The notes: generated by a model not told the origin, from the letters alone. Positions 5,850-13,994 are shown, counted from the stretch's first letter. The stretch: 23,235 bases of DNA from XYD1-FULL-44-32 sp964355855 (GCA_964355855.1 CAYHFD010000009.1:1-23235); one strand, 5' to 3'. Program-made: numbers and translations.

Positions 5850-7100
5850 ATGTTCGGTAATACTTTAAAAGTGGCCTGGTTTCTAGGGTTGCGCCAGGTA
5901 CGTCATGCTAGTGTTTGGACCACCGTGTTGATTATTTTTGTTATGATGTTGACCTTTCTAAACCTAGTGGTGGTGACGGGTATTTTGGTGGGCCTAATCG
6001 AGGGTTCGGTTAAGGCCTACCGTGATCAATACACGGGTGATGTTTTAATCACTACTCCAACCGGCGAAGAATTTATTGAACGTAGTAATGAGCTTTTGTC
6101 TATTCTTGGTACTCTGCCGACCGTGGCCGGCTATTCGGCCCGCTATACCGAAGTGGGCAATATCGAGGCCAACTATCGTACTAGGCGTGACCCTCAAGAA
6201 TTGCGCGATCTAGTTTCTAGTCGAGTGACCGGTATTAATCCAACTAGCGAAGATGCTGTTACTGGTCTGTCACGGTTTGTCGTTGAAGGTGACTATTTAG
6301 CTCCGGGTGACGAAGGTTATATTATGGTTGGGGCCAATTTGTTGCACCAATACGCACCAGATTTTGGTGAAGGCTTTGATACTATCGAAAATGTCTACCC
6401 CGGCACGCGAGTGCGTATAAAAGTTGGGGATAAAACCAAAGAATATATTGTAAAGGGTATTATTGATTCTAAGGTAGACGAAACCTCGCGCCGCATCTTT
6501 ATGGTTGAAGCCGATTTTCTCCGTTTTGTGGGGCGCACGAGTTTAAATGTCAATGAAGTGGCGATTGTGGCCAAGCCTGGGACCGACCCGCAAGCGATTA
6601 AGAGTGGTCTTTTGGGTAGCGGAGTAGGTAAGTACAGCGTGGTCCGGTTATCGCGCGAGGGTTTGCCCCAGGCCCTCGAAGATATTATTTCTACTTTTCG
6701 TTTTTTGGGTAATATTATTAGCTCGATTGGCTTGGTTGTGGCTTCCATCACAGTTTTTATTGTCGTATTTGTTAACGCCATTACCCGCCGAAAATATATT
6801 GGGATTTTAAAGGGGATTGGGATTGAGGCCCTCGCCATCGAATTGTCCTATGTTTTTCAATCGCTTTTTTATGCTTTAGTTGGTTCCACTATAGCGATTG
6901 TTTTAATTTATGGCGTTTTGGTGCCGTGGTTTTCAGCCCACCCGCTTGATTTTCCTTTTTCGGATGGGATTTTGGTGGCGCCAGTTTTAGGGACGGTTAT
7001 TCGATTGGCAATCTTAATTATTGCCACCGTGGTCGCGGGCTATATTCCAGCCTGGCTTATTATCAAGAAAAACACCCTCGATTCCATTTTAGGTCGCTAA
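5850..7100 (+). CDS. MacB/FtsX-like ABC exporter permease
   Basis: 416 residues with the MacB_PCD plus FtsX arrangement. TM1 lies near residues 20-45, then a large extracytoplasmic domain of about 230 residues, then three C-terminal TM helices (FLGNIISSIGLVVASITVFI; FQSLFYALVGSTIAIVLIYG; APVLGTVIRLAILIIATVVA). The sequence ITRRKYIGILKGIGI between TM2 and TM3 is the typical FtsX coupling loop, and the protein ends in PAWLIIKKNTLDSILGR, common in this family. Such permeases work by mechanotransmission (MacB, LolCDE) and export lipids, peptides or lipoproteins; the substrate is unknown. It lies between the fusion protein (1-nt gap) and its ATPase (4-nt gap), so it is clearly one operon. Confidence 0.88.
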   Translation: MFGNTLKVAWFLGLRQVRHASVWTTVLIIFVMMLTFLNLVVVTGILVGLIEGSVKAYRDQYTGDVLITTPTGEEFIERSNELLSILGTLPTVAGYSARYTEVGNIEANYRTRRDPQELRDLVSSRVTGINPTSEDAVTGLSRFVVEGDYLAPGDEGYIMVGANLLHQYAPDFGEGFDTIENVYPGTRVRIKVGDKTKEYIVKGIIDSKVDETSRRIFMVEADFLRFVGRTSLNVNEVAIVAKPGTDPQAIKSGLLGSGVGKYSVVRLSREGLPQALEDIISTFRFLGNIISSIGLVVASITVFIVVFVNAITRRKYIGILKGIGIEALAIELSYVFQSLFYALVGSTIAIVLIYGVLVPWFSAHPLDFPFSDGILVAPVLGTVIRLAILIIATVVAGYIPAWLIIKKNTLDSILGR

Positions 7101-7104
7101 ATTT

Positions 7105-7791
7105 ATGATTGAAATTAAGCAACTAAATAAAAGTTATGAGTCGGGTGCGGTGGTGACCAAAGTTTTGCAAGAGATAAACTTGGCCGTGCCCAATGGGGAA
7201 TTTCTAGCGATTATGGGCAAGTCGGGCGCGGGCAAATCTACCCTGCTGTACCAGATGAGTCTTTTAGATATGCCGAGCAGTGGCGAAGTAATTATTGATG
7301 GCGTGGACACGGCCAAACTCAGCGAAAAGGAACGGACCAGTTTTCGGCTCAATCGTTTGGGCTATATTTTTCAAGATTATGCCTTAATGCCCGACCTGAC
7401 GGCGCTCGAAAATGTCTTAGTGCCACTCTTAATGCTTGGTCTACAAAACAGTGAAGCTAAAGCTATGGCTATTGAGGCCCTCGATGCGGTGGGGCTGGCT
7501 CACCGTCACAATAACCGACCCAGTCAGCTGTCGGGTGGAGAACAACAGCGCGTATCTATTGCCCGCGCTATTGCCCACCAGCCTGATATTTTGTTTGCCG
7601 ATGAGCCAACGGCCAATCTTGATAGTGTCTCGGGTCAGGCGGTGCTCGAGGTGATGCGTCGTCTTCATACACAAGATAAACAAACAATTGTTATGGTTAC
7701 TCACGAGTTGGAATATGCCGAAGCCGCCGATAGGGTAATATATTTGGAAGATGGTAAAATAAGTCGTGAGGAATTGCGTCCTCGTCACTAA
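7105..7791 (+). CDS. ABC transporter ATPase (LolD/MacB-NBD type)
   Basis: 228 residues, a complete nucleotide-binding domain: Walker A GKSGAGKST (38-46), Q-loop Gln90 in YIFQDY, signature LSGGEQQR (142-149), Walker B ILFADEPT (162-169), D-loop NLD, and switch His200 in VTH. It belongs to the short LolD/FtsE/MacB branch that partners FtsX-fold permeases, and hydrolyses ATP at the cytoplasmic face to drive the neighbouring permease. All catalytic residues are present. It follows the permease by 4 nt and precedes the alpha/alpha-toroid gene by 10 nt. Confidence 0.93.
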   Translation: MIEIKQLNKSYESGAVVTKVLQEINLAVPNGEFLAIMGKSGAGKSTLLYQMSLLDMPSSGEVIIDGVDTAKLSEKERTSFRLNRLGYIFQDYALMPDLTALENVLVPLLMLGLQNSEAKAMAIEALDAVGLAHRHNNRPSQLSGGEQQRVSIARAIAHQPDILFADEPTANLDSVSGQAVLEVMRRLHTQDKQTIVMVTHELEYAEAADRVIYLEDGKISREELRPRH

Positions 7792-7801
7792 ATAAATATT
7801 C

Positions 7802-9007
7802 ATGTTCAATAAAAAAAGTAAAACTAGTAAAAAAAATAATTGGCGCGAGTTTTTTGTTTTTGGAATATTAATTGCCATTATTGTAGTTAGTATTGTTATT
7901 ATTTACCAAAAACACAATGCGCCCAGTTTAGAGCTTGATTCGGCCATGGCTGGTGGTGATTATTTACTTCGTCATCTCGATAAGGATGGTCGTTTTAACT
8001 ATCTTTATTACCCACTTAGTAACGAAATTTCTAATGATTACAATATTTTGCGTCATGCTGGCACAACCTATTCTTTACTCGAACTGTATGAAGCAACGGG
8101 AAGAAAAAAATATTTATATGGGGCCGAGCGGGCACTTCAATATTTAGCGCGCCATTTAAAGCCTTGTGGGGTAGCCAATAATTTTTTGTGTGTAGTTGAT
8201 GAACAAAATGAAGTAAAGCTGGGTGGCAATGGTTTGGCAATTTTAGCTATGACTAAATATGCCACTGTTAGTAAACAGACCACTTATAATCAACAGGCCG
8301 AAAAAATGGGCGATTGGATTGTTTCGACGCAAACACCCGCTGGTGAATTTGCGGTTCATAAAATGAGTGCGCGGGGAGTAGCTGATAAAAATTTTATTTC
8401 CAATTATTATCCCGGGGAAGCCTTGTTTGGTCTGGTCAGATTGTATGAACTAACTGGCAATAAAAAATATTTAACATCAGCCACCGCGGGCGCTCGCTGG
8501 CTTATCACGGTGCGAGATTTTGGTCTTAGTGAAGACGAGTTAGACCATGACCACTGGTTGTTGTATGGTCTAAATGAACTTTATGATCACGACCGGAATA
8601 ATTTATATGTTTCGCACGCTGAAAAAATAGTCAATGCAATTGAGAAGACCCAACATGTGAATCGGGTTGGGGCCGAGGCTCTGTGGAATGGGGGGTATTA
8701 CAATCCACCCCGCTCCACGCCGACCGCTACTCGCTCCGAAGGTTTGGTGGCGGCTTATCGCTTATTTAAAAAAGCGGGCCGAGCGGATCGTTTAAATGAT
8801 GTCTATCAAACCTTGGAACGGGGGGTGGCTTTTCAACTCCGAACTCAAATAACCAAAGATAAGATGAAGATATTGCATTTACCAGTGGCCGCCCGAGGGG
8901 GTTTTGGTGAATCCTTGTATGATATGTCGGTTCGGATTGATTATGTTCAACATAATGTTTCAGCTCTACTTGGCTTTGAAAAGATTAGGTCGGAACGTAC
9001 CCTTTAA
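7802..9007 (+). CDS. membrane-anchored alpha/alpha-toroid protein (glycosidase- or cyclase-like fold)
   Basis: 401 residues. A basic N-terminus (MFNKKSKTSKKNN) and one TM helix (FGILIAIIVVSIVIIY, about 19-35) predict an outward-facing domain. The rest shows recurring helix pairs with repeats of the type ALFGLVRLYELTGNKKYL and SLLELYEATGRKKYLY, typical of six-hairpin alpha/alpha toroids (glycoside hydrolases, lyases, terpenoid-cyclase-like folds). Acidic and aromatic motifs DHDHWLLYGLNELYDHD and EALWNGGYY could line a cleft. I do not recognise a precise family or substrate. It is the last gene of the exporter operon (10 nt after the ATPase), so it may act on the exported substrate or on the cell surface. 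Its N-terminal membrane anchor is intact. Confidence 0.65.
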   Translation: MFNKKSKTSKKNNWREFFVFGILIAIIVVSIVIIYQKHNAPSLELDSAMAGGDYLLRHLDKDGRFNYLYYPLSNEISNDYNILRHAGTTYSLLELYEATGRKKYLYGAERALQYLARHLKPCGVANNFLCVVDEQNEVKLGGNGLAILAMTKYATVSKQTTYNQQAEKMGDWIVSTQTPAGEFAVHKMSARGVADKNFISNYYPGEALFGLVRLYELTGNKKYLTSATAGARWLITVRDFGLSEDELDHDHWLLYGLNELYDHDRNNLYVSHAEKIVNAIEKTQHVNRVGAEALWNGGYYNPPRSTPTATRSEGLVAAYRLFKKAGRADRLNDVYQTLERGVAFQLRTQITKDKMKILHLPVAARGGFGESLYDMSVRIDYVQHNVSALLGFEKIRSERTL

Positions 9008-9066
9008 TTTAGTTCTAATCCTGCTAATACGGTCGAGGATTTTTCAAGTGGTTGACCATTAAATAA

Positions 9067-9095
9067 TTGAATTGTGGTCTTCAGTGTCATATAAT
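9067..9095 (+). promoter_or_regulatory. promoter of the HNH endonuclease gene, leaderless
   Basis: TTGAAT (9067-9072), a 17-nt spacer and a perfect TATAAT (9090-9095). Only 7 nt separate the -10 from the ATG at 9103, so transcription should start at the start codon. There is no Shine-Dalgarno. Confidence 0.7.
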
Positions 9096-9102
9096 AAACG
9101 CT

Positions 9103-9555
9103 ATGTCTTTGCGAAAATCACGTTCAAAATGTCTTGTTTGTGGTAAGGAACCAGCCATGGCGTCTTATAAATATTGTAGTAATAAATGTCAATTGGAATA
9201 TCAATATCTGGTTTTTATTGACAACTGGCAGAAAGGATTAGAAAAAGGTTTGTCGTGTCTTGGTCTAGTGACACCGCAAATAAAAAGATTTTTGAGAAAG
9301 AAATATGGTAATAAATGTAGTCTATGTGGATGGTCGCAAATAAATCTAAAATCAGGAAAAGTTCCCCTTGTAGCTGATCACATTGATGGAAACTGGCGTA
9401 ATAATATCGAGAATAACCTTCGTTTGATTTGTCCGAATTGTGATTCTATCTCTCCGACCTATGCTGCTTTAAATAAGGGTAATGGAAGAAAGGGCCGAAC
9501 TGTGAGCAAAAGGGCGAGGGATGCCAAGATGATGATAAGAAAAATGCCGAAGTAA
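9103..9555 (+). CDS. HNH endonuclease overlapping a tRNA-Thr gene
   Basis: A 150-residue basic protein with an N-terminal zinc-ribbon-like CLVCG...YCSNKCQ and an HNH core: CSLCGW, ADHIDGNWRNN, NLRLICPNC. Two CxxC pairs form the structural zinc site, and the D-H pair is part of the beta-beta-alpha-metal nuclease fold. HNH proteins of this size are typically homing endonucleases or phage nucleases that nick or cut DNA. The frame is open upstream to 9067, but the promoter at 9067-9095 fixes the start at 9103. The last codons and stop (MPK-TAA) lie inside the first 10 nt of tRNA-Thr(CGU), as if the gene had been inserted next to the tRNA. Confidence 0.8.
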   Translation: MSLRKSRSKCLVCGKEPAMASYKYCSNKCQLEYQYLVFIDNWQKGLEKGLSCLGLVTPQIKRFLRKKYGNKCSLCGWSQINLKSGKVPLVADHIDGNWRNNIENNLRLICPNCDSISPTYAALNKGNGRKGRTVSKRARDAKMMIRKMPK

Positions 9556-9621
9556 CTCAGTTGGTAGAGTAGCTACTTCGTAAGTAGCAAGCCGGGAGTT
9601 CGAATCTCCCCTTCGGCTCCA
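9546..9621 (+). tRNA. tRNA-Thr(CGU)
   Basis: Full cloverleaf of 76 nt with encoded CCA. Acceptor: GCCGAAG/CTTCGGC. D-arm: ACTC-AGTTGGTA-GAGT. Anticodon stem: GCTAC/GTAGC, loop TTCGTAA (anticodon CGT, codon ACG). T-arm: GGGAG-TTCGAAT-CTCCC. Discriminator: T. No intron. It overlaps the HNH stop codon at its 5' end, and only 3 nt (ATT) separate its CCA from the prfB start codon. Confidence 0.96.
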
Positions 9622-9624
9622 ATT

Positions 9625-10503
9625 ATGTCTGACGAACTTAAAACCAAAATTGTCGCCCTCGAGGCCCAGATGCAGGGGGCCGACTTTTGGGCGGACAAGG
9701 AAAAAGCGCAAGCGGTGGTAAAGGAATATCAAGAGCTGAAAGACGAGCTCGAGTCGGGTGGGGCAGGTAAGTACGACAAATTAAATGCCATCATCACTAT
9801 TTTTGCTGGTGCCGGTGGCGACGATGCCGAAGATTGGGCGCGGATGTTATTTGAAATGTATCGAAAATTTGTCGAGACCAATGGTTTTGGTTTGGTGCCT
9901 TTGGCTGAAAATCAAAACGACCAAGGTGGCTATCGCAATATCTCTTTTAAAATTAGCACTAAAAATGCTTATGGTTTGCTAAAAAATGAATCGGGGGTGC
10001 ACCGGCTGGTGCGGATTTCGCCGTTTAATGCGGGTGGCAAAAGACAAACCTCTTTTGCTTTGGTGGAAGTGATTCCCGAATTTACTAACCCTAAAACAAT
10101 TGCTATCCCCGACGATGATTTAAAAATAGAATTTACGCGCTCGTCGGGCCCAGGTGGGCAAAATGTGAACAAGCGGGAAACAGCGGTACGGATTACCCAC
10201 TGGCCGACTGGCCTAGTCGCCAGTTCCGGTGTGGAGCGGACCCAAGAAGCCAACCGTCGGTTGGCCCTAGTACTGCTTGAAGGCAAAATTTACAAAAAAA
10301 CCGCCGACGACCGGCACAAATCAGCCCAAGGCATGTATGTGTCCAAAACCACCGACAATGAGTGGGGTAGCCAGATTCGGTCATATGTTTTACATCCGTA
10401 CAAAATGGTCAAAGACCACCGGACCAATTTTGAAACTTCTAGTGCTGAAGCGGTTTTGGCCGGGGATATCGAGGGATTTTTACAGGCCGAACAGACTTTA
10501 TAA
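9625..10503 (+). CDS. prfB: peptide chain release factor 2 (short form)
   Basis: 292 residues. The stop-codon-recognition tripeptide Ser132-Pro133-Phe134 (RISPFNAGG) identifies RF2, which reads UAA/UGA. The catalytic GGQ is at 177-179 (SSGPGGQNVNK), and WGSQIRSYVLHPYKMVKDHRT near the end is family-typical. Bacterial RF2 is usually about 365 residues. Here domain 1 is cut down: GADFWADKEKAQAV runs into AIITIFAGAGGDDAEDW with about 50 residues of the usual helical hairpin missing. No CUUUGA autoregulatory frameshift site is present, and the gene starts only 3 nt after tRNA-Thr CCA. It is upstream of ftsE, as is common in bacteria. Confidence 0.92.
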   Translation: MSDELKTKIVALEAQMQGADFWADKEKAQAVVKEYQELKDELESGGAGKYDKLNAIITIFAGAGGDDAEDWARMLFEMYRKFVETNGFGLVPLAENQNDQGGYRNISFKISTKNAYGLLKNESGVHRLVRISPFNAGGKRQTSFALVEVIPEFTNPKTIAIPDDDLKIEFTRSSGPGGQNVNKRETAVRITHWPTGLVASSGVERTQEANRRLALVLLEGKIYKKTADDRHKSAQGMYVSKTTDNEWGSQIRSYVLHPYKMVKDHRTNFETSSAEAVLAGDIEGFLQAEQTL

Positions 10504-10526
10504 TGGCATTTCGTTCATTTCTAAAA

Positions 10527-10553
10527 TTGAGTTATACTGATATACAATATACT
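10527..10553 (+). promoter_or_regulatory. possible promoter upstream of ftsE
   Basis: TTGAGT (10527-10532) and TATACT (10548-10553), spacer only 15 nt. A second TATACT at 10533-10538 and TACAAT at 10543-10548 also lie in this 70-nt AT-rich gap before the ATG at 10574. The exact element is uncertain. Confidence 0.35.
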
Positions 10554-10573
10554 TCATACTGAATACTAATTTT

Positions 10574-11254
10574 ATGATCTATTTCGACAAAGTTTCAAAA
10601 AAATATTTTGATAAATCCATCGCCCTTGATGATGTGTCTTTTACGATTGAGCCAGGTGAATTTGTGTCGGTGGTTGGCCACTCGGGTGCCGGCAAATCAA
10701 CTTTGCTAAAAATGATTCTGGCTGAAGAGGCCCCAACATCTGGCAAGGTTTTCTTTGAGTCGGTTGATATCCATTCGCTATCAAGGCGACATATTCCAGT
10801 TTTGCGTCGGCGCATTGGCAGTGTGTTTCAGGATTTTCGGTTATTACCCAACAAGACGGCGTTTGAAAACATTGCCTTCACAATGGAGGCCGCGGGACGC
10901 GACGATGAAGAAATCGAGTCGGATGTGCCTCATGTGCTTGAGCTGGTGGGGCTTGAAGATAAAATGTGGAATTTTCCCTTTGAGTTGTCGGGAGGTGAAA
11001 GACAAAGGGTGGCGATTGCGCGAGCCATTGTCAATCAGCCCGATCTGTTAATTGCCGATGAACCAACCGGCAACCTTGATCCACTTTCAACCCACGAAAT
11101 TATGGAAATTTTTAAGAAAATCAATGACATTGGTACGACGGTAATGTTGACCACTCACAACAAAGGGGTTATCGACAAGCTAGGCAAGCGAGTTATTACT
11201 TTAGAAAAGGGTAAAATTATCCGTGACGACAAAGAGGGGCGCTATGTCATATAA
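10574..11254 (+). CDS. ftsE: cell-division ATP-binding protein FtsE
   Basis: 226 residues with all ABC ATPase motifs: Walker A GHSGAGKST (35-43), Q-loop VFQDF, signature LSGGERQR (138-145), Walker B LLIADEPT (158-165), switch His195 (TTH). FtsE binds FtsX at the membrane. The complex transmits ATP hydrolysis across the membrane to activate peptidoglycan hydrolases during division and elongation. The length and the following ftsX gene (23 nt downstream) make FtsE more likely than a general LolD-type ATPase. It is distinct from the exporter ATPase at 7105-7791. Confidence 0.92.
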   Translation: MIYFDKVSKKYFDKSIALDDVSFTIEPGEFVSVVGHSGAGKSTLLKMILAEEAPTSGKVFFESVDIHSLSRRHIPVLRRRIGSVFQDFRLLPNKTAFENIAFTMEAAGRDDEEIESDVPHVLELVGLEDKMWNFPFELSGGERQRVAIARAIVNQPDLLIADEPTGNLDPLSTHEIMEIFKKINDIGTTVMLTTHNKGVIDKLGKRVITLEKGKIIRDDKEGRYVI

Positions 11255-11277
11255 TATCTGTTAATTTAATACTTTTT

Positions 11278-12189
11278 ATGATCACACATTTAAAAAGAGT
11301 AATCCGCGCTGGTTCTATAAATTTTTGGCGTAACAGCGCCGTGGCTATGGCGTCAATTTTTGTTTTAACGGTTACTTTGTTGGTTATCGGTTCACTTTAT
11401 CTCGGCAGTGCTTTTTTAAATTCAACTCTGGAAAATATTCGTGATCGCGTTGATATTAGCGTGACTTTTAAAACTGACACCGAAGAAGGGTCGGTAATGA
11501 AACTAAAAAGGGACTTGGAACAATTGCCGGAAGTCAAAGAGGTAGTATATTCATCGCGAGAACAAGAGCTATCAGATTTCCGCAAACGCCACGAGGACAA
11601 CGCGCTACTTATTCAGTCGCTCGAGGAGGTAGGTAACCCCTTTGGGGCTCGGTTGTCTATTTTGGCTATTGACCCTGCCCAATACGACTCGGTGGCCCGT
11701 TTTTTGGGCAATTACGATGAGGGGGCGGGAGCGGGTGGAATTATTGACCAAATTAGCTTTAAAAAAGATATCATCGCCAAGTTGTTGGCGGTTATTGATA
11801 CTAGCCAAAAAGTAGGGGTGGTGATTAGTGTGCTTTTGGTTCTCATGTCTATTTTAGTTACTTTTAATACGATATCTTTAACTATTTACATTGCCCGCGA
11901 GGAAATATCGGTTATGCGGTTGGTGGGGGCCGAAAATGGTTATATTAGGGGACCATTTATTGTCGAGGGAATTATTGCTGGTACTATTGCCGCTTTTGTT
12001 TCTATTCTTCTTCTTTATCCTAGTGTGTTATGGATAAGGAATATTACGGCTGGTGTTTATGGTGGTATTGACTTGGTCTCGTTCTATATTTCCCACTTTG
12101 GTATTTTATTTCTCATTCTCCTTGGTTCTGGTATGATACTGGGAACGGTAGCAAGTGTCTTGGCCATAGGTCGTTACCTAAAAGTTTAG
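11278..12189 (+). CDS. ftsX: cell-division permease FtsX
   Basis: 303 residues. A cytoplasmic N-terminus (KRVIRAGSINFWRNSAVAMA) precedes TM1 (about 21-45). An extracytoplasmic domain follows (ENIRDRVDISVTFK ... KLPEVKEV-like strands, SREQELSDFRKRH, a family-typical segment), then three TM helices in the last 130 residues with the coupling segment YIAREEISVMRLVGAENGYI. The topology and length are normal for FtsX. It works with FtsE to control cell-wall hydrolases in the envelope. A TATAAT at 11250-11255 in the gap after ftsE may give extra transcription, but operon read-through is likely. Confidence 0.92.
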   Translation: MITHLKRVIRAGSINFWRNSAVAMASIFVLTVTLLVIGSLYLGSAFLNSTLENIRDRVDISVTFKTDTEEGSVMKLKRDLEQLPEVKEVVYSSREQELSDFRKRHEDNALLIQSLEEVGNPFGARLSILAIDPAQYDSVARFLGNYDEGAGAGGIIDQISFKKDIIAKLLAVIDTSQKVGVVISVLLVLMSILVTFNTISLTIYIAREEISVMRLVGAENGYIRGPFIVEGIIAGTIAAFVSILLLYPSVLWIRNITAGVYGGIDLVSFYISHFGILFLILLGSGMILGTVASVLAIGRYLKV

Positions 12190-12213
12190 GTTCGCCTATT
12201 TACAAACCAATAG

Positions 12214-13866
12214 ATGAAGAATAAAAAGACAAAATACATCTTTGTCGTGGGTGGGGTGATGTCGGGGGTTGGTAAGGGTATCACTTCATCCTCGATTGGC
12301 GCCATTATGCAGGCGCGTGGTTTTGTGACCACCGCGATCAAGATTGACCCGTATATCAATGTCGATGCCGGCACTATGAACCCCACTGAACACGGTGAGG
12401 TTTTTGTTTTGGACGATGGTGACGAGTGTGATCAGGATATGGGCAACTACGAACGTTTTTTGGGCGTCAATTTGTCGCGGGTAAATTATATGACCACCGG
12501 TCGGGTGTATCAGGAAGTTATTCGGCGTGAACGGAACCTGGAATATGGTGGTAAAAATGTGCAGGTGGTGCCCGATGTGCCACTCGAGGCCATTCGCCGG
12601 ATTGAAAAAGCCGGTAGCGAAATTAAGGCCGATGTGGTGGTGGTTGAAGTGGGGGGTACTGTCGGTGAATATGAAAATATTTTGTTTTTGGAAGCAGCCC
12701 GCATGATGAAATTTAAATACCCCAATGATGTCGCTTTTGTGATGGTGTCCTATGTGCCTATTCCGTCTAAAGTGGGTGAAATGAAAACTAAACCGACTCA
12801 GCATGCCTCGCGTACTCTAAACTCGGTGGGGGTACAGGCCGATGTTATAATTGCTCGCAGCGAGGTACCACTAGATAAAAAGCGAAAAGATAAAATTGCT
12901 ATTTTCTGTAATATTCGGCCCGAACATGTTATTTCCGCTCCCGATGTCGATTCGATTTACGATGTGCCTGTCAACTTTGAGCGGGACAAAATTGGCGAGA
13001 TATTGAGTCAGATTTTAAAATTACCCAATCATCGGACGACCAATCTTACCCAGTGGAAAGATTTGGCGCGTAAAGCTCGAACGGTGAAAAAGCCCCTTAA
13101 TATTGCGGTGGTGGGAAAATATTTTGATTCGGGCGATTTCGTTTTGTCTGATGTCTATATCTCGGTGTTGGAGGCGCTTAAATTGTCGGCCTATCACAAT
13201 GGGGTGAAGCCGGTTCTAACTTATATTAATTCTAAAAATATTGAAACGGGAAAAATGAAAGTGGCGGCGCTCGCCAAATATGACGGCATTTTGGTCCCGG
13301 GTGGTTTTGGGACAGCGGGTGTTGAGGGCATAATCAAAGCTATTCAATATGCGCGCGAGAAAAAAATTCCTTACTTTGGTTTGTGTTATGGTATGCAATT
13401 GGCGGTGATTGAATATGCGCGGCATATGGCGGGAGTTGCTGGGGCCACCTCACGCGAAATCAATCCGACCGCCAAGGATTTGGTGATTGATATCATGGAA
13501 GAGCAGAAAAAATTATTGGAAAATAAAAATTATGGTGGCACGATGCGTCTGGGTGCCTATCCCGCCTATTTGAAAAAGGGGACGATTGCTCGTGGTGCCT
13601 ACAAAGCGGAGATGGTGTCCGAACGTCACCGCCACCGCTACGAGGTCAATAATGCTTATGTCGAAAAACTGGAAAAGGCTGGCTTGGTTTTTTCTGGTAC
13701 TTCGCCGAGCGGCAAACTAATGGAGATTGCTGAACTACCAAAATCAAAACACCCATTTTTTCTCGGCACCCAATTTCATCCTGAATTTACCGCCCGGCCC
13801 TTTGCCCCCCACCCCCTGTTTACCGAATTTGTGAAAGCGGCGAAAGTGAGGGGATCAAAAAAATAA
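12214..13866 (+). CDS. pyrG: CTP synthase
   Basis: 550 residues, full length. The N-terminal synthetase domain begins KYIFVVGGVMSGVGKGITSS with the P-loop-like GVGKG, then IKIDPYINVDAGTMNP and HGEVFVLDDG. The C-terminal glutamine amidotransferase domain carries nucleophile Cys391 in FGLCYGMQLA (the usual GICLGMQ varies here to GLCYGMQ) and the His522/Glu524 pair in FHPEF. It converts UTP to CTP with ATP and glutamine in the cytoplasm. It lies 24 nt after ftsX on the same strand. A pyrimidine step like this is often retained in CPR genomes that lack the rest of the pathway. Confidence 0.96.
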   Translation: MKNKKTKYIFVVGGVMSGVGKGITSSSIGAIMQARGFVTTAIKIDPYINVDAGTMNPTEHGEVFVLDDGDECDQDMGNYERFLGVNLSRVNYMTTGRVYQEVIRRERNLEYGGKNVQVVPDVPLEAIRRIEKAGSEIKADVVVVEVGGTVGEYENILFLEAARMMKFKYPNDVAFVMVSYVPIPSKVGEMKTKPTQHASRTLNSVGVQADVIIARSEVPLDKKRKDKIAIFCNIRPEHVISAPDVDSIYDVPVNFERDKIGEILSQILKLPNHRTTNLTQWKDLARKARTVKKPLNIAVVGKYFDSGDFVLSDVYISVLEALKLSAYHNGVKPVLTYINSKNIETGKMKVAALAKYDGILVPGGFGTAGVEGIIKAIQYAREKKIPYFGLCYGMQLAVIEYARHMAGVAGATSREINPTAKDLVIDIMEEQKKLLENKNYGGTMRLGAYPAYLKKGTIARGAYKAEMVSERHRHRYEVNNAYVEKLEKAGLVFSGTSPSGKLMEIAELPKSKHPFFLGTQFHPEFTARPFAPHPLFTEFVKAAKVRGSKK

Positions 13867-13868
13867 AT

Positions 13869-13918
13869 CCTCAAAAATTATTCTAATATTCTTGAGAATA
13901 TGAGAATAGTCTTTGAGG
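13869..13918. other. long three-tier hairpin downstream of pyrG
   Basis: CCTCAAA (13869-13875) pairs with TTTGAGG (13912-13918). Inside it TATTCT pairs with AGAATA, and inside that ATTCT-TG-AGAAT. The tiers are separated by small internal loops of similar size on both sides. A G9 run (13917-13925) follows instead of a T-tract. It begins right after the pyrG stop, so it may define the mRNA 3' end or act as a processing signal before tRNA-Gln. The remainder of the gap to 13994 shows no gene. Confidence 0.5.
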
Positions 13919-13994
13919 GGGGGGGATTATGCGGGGTTTTAATTCTGGTCAAAACTGCATTTTTCTGTTAAAACTATAAGGTATTTAAGTCTAT

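Noticed and set aside
9009..9066. GGTC/GACC inverted repeat as terminator of the exporter operon
   Set aside because: It is only 4 bp with a long loop and no T-tract, too weak to annotate.
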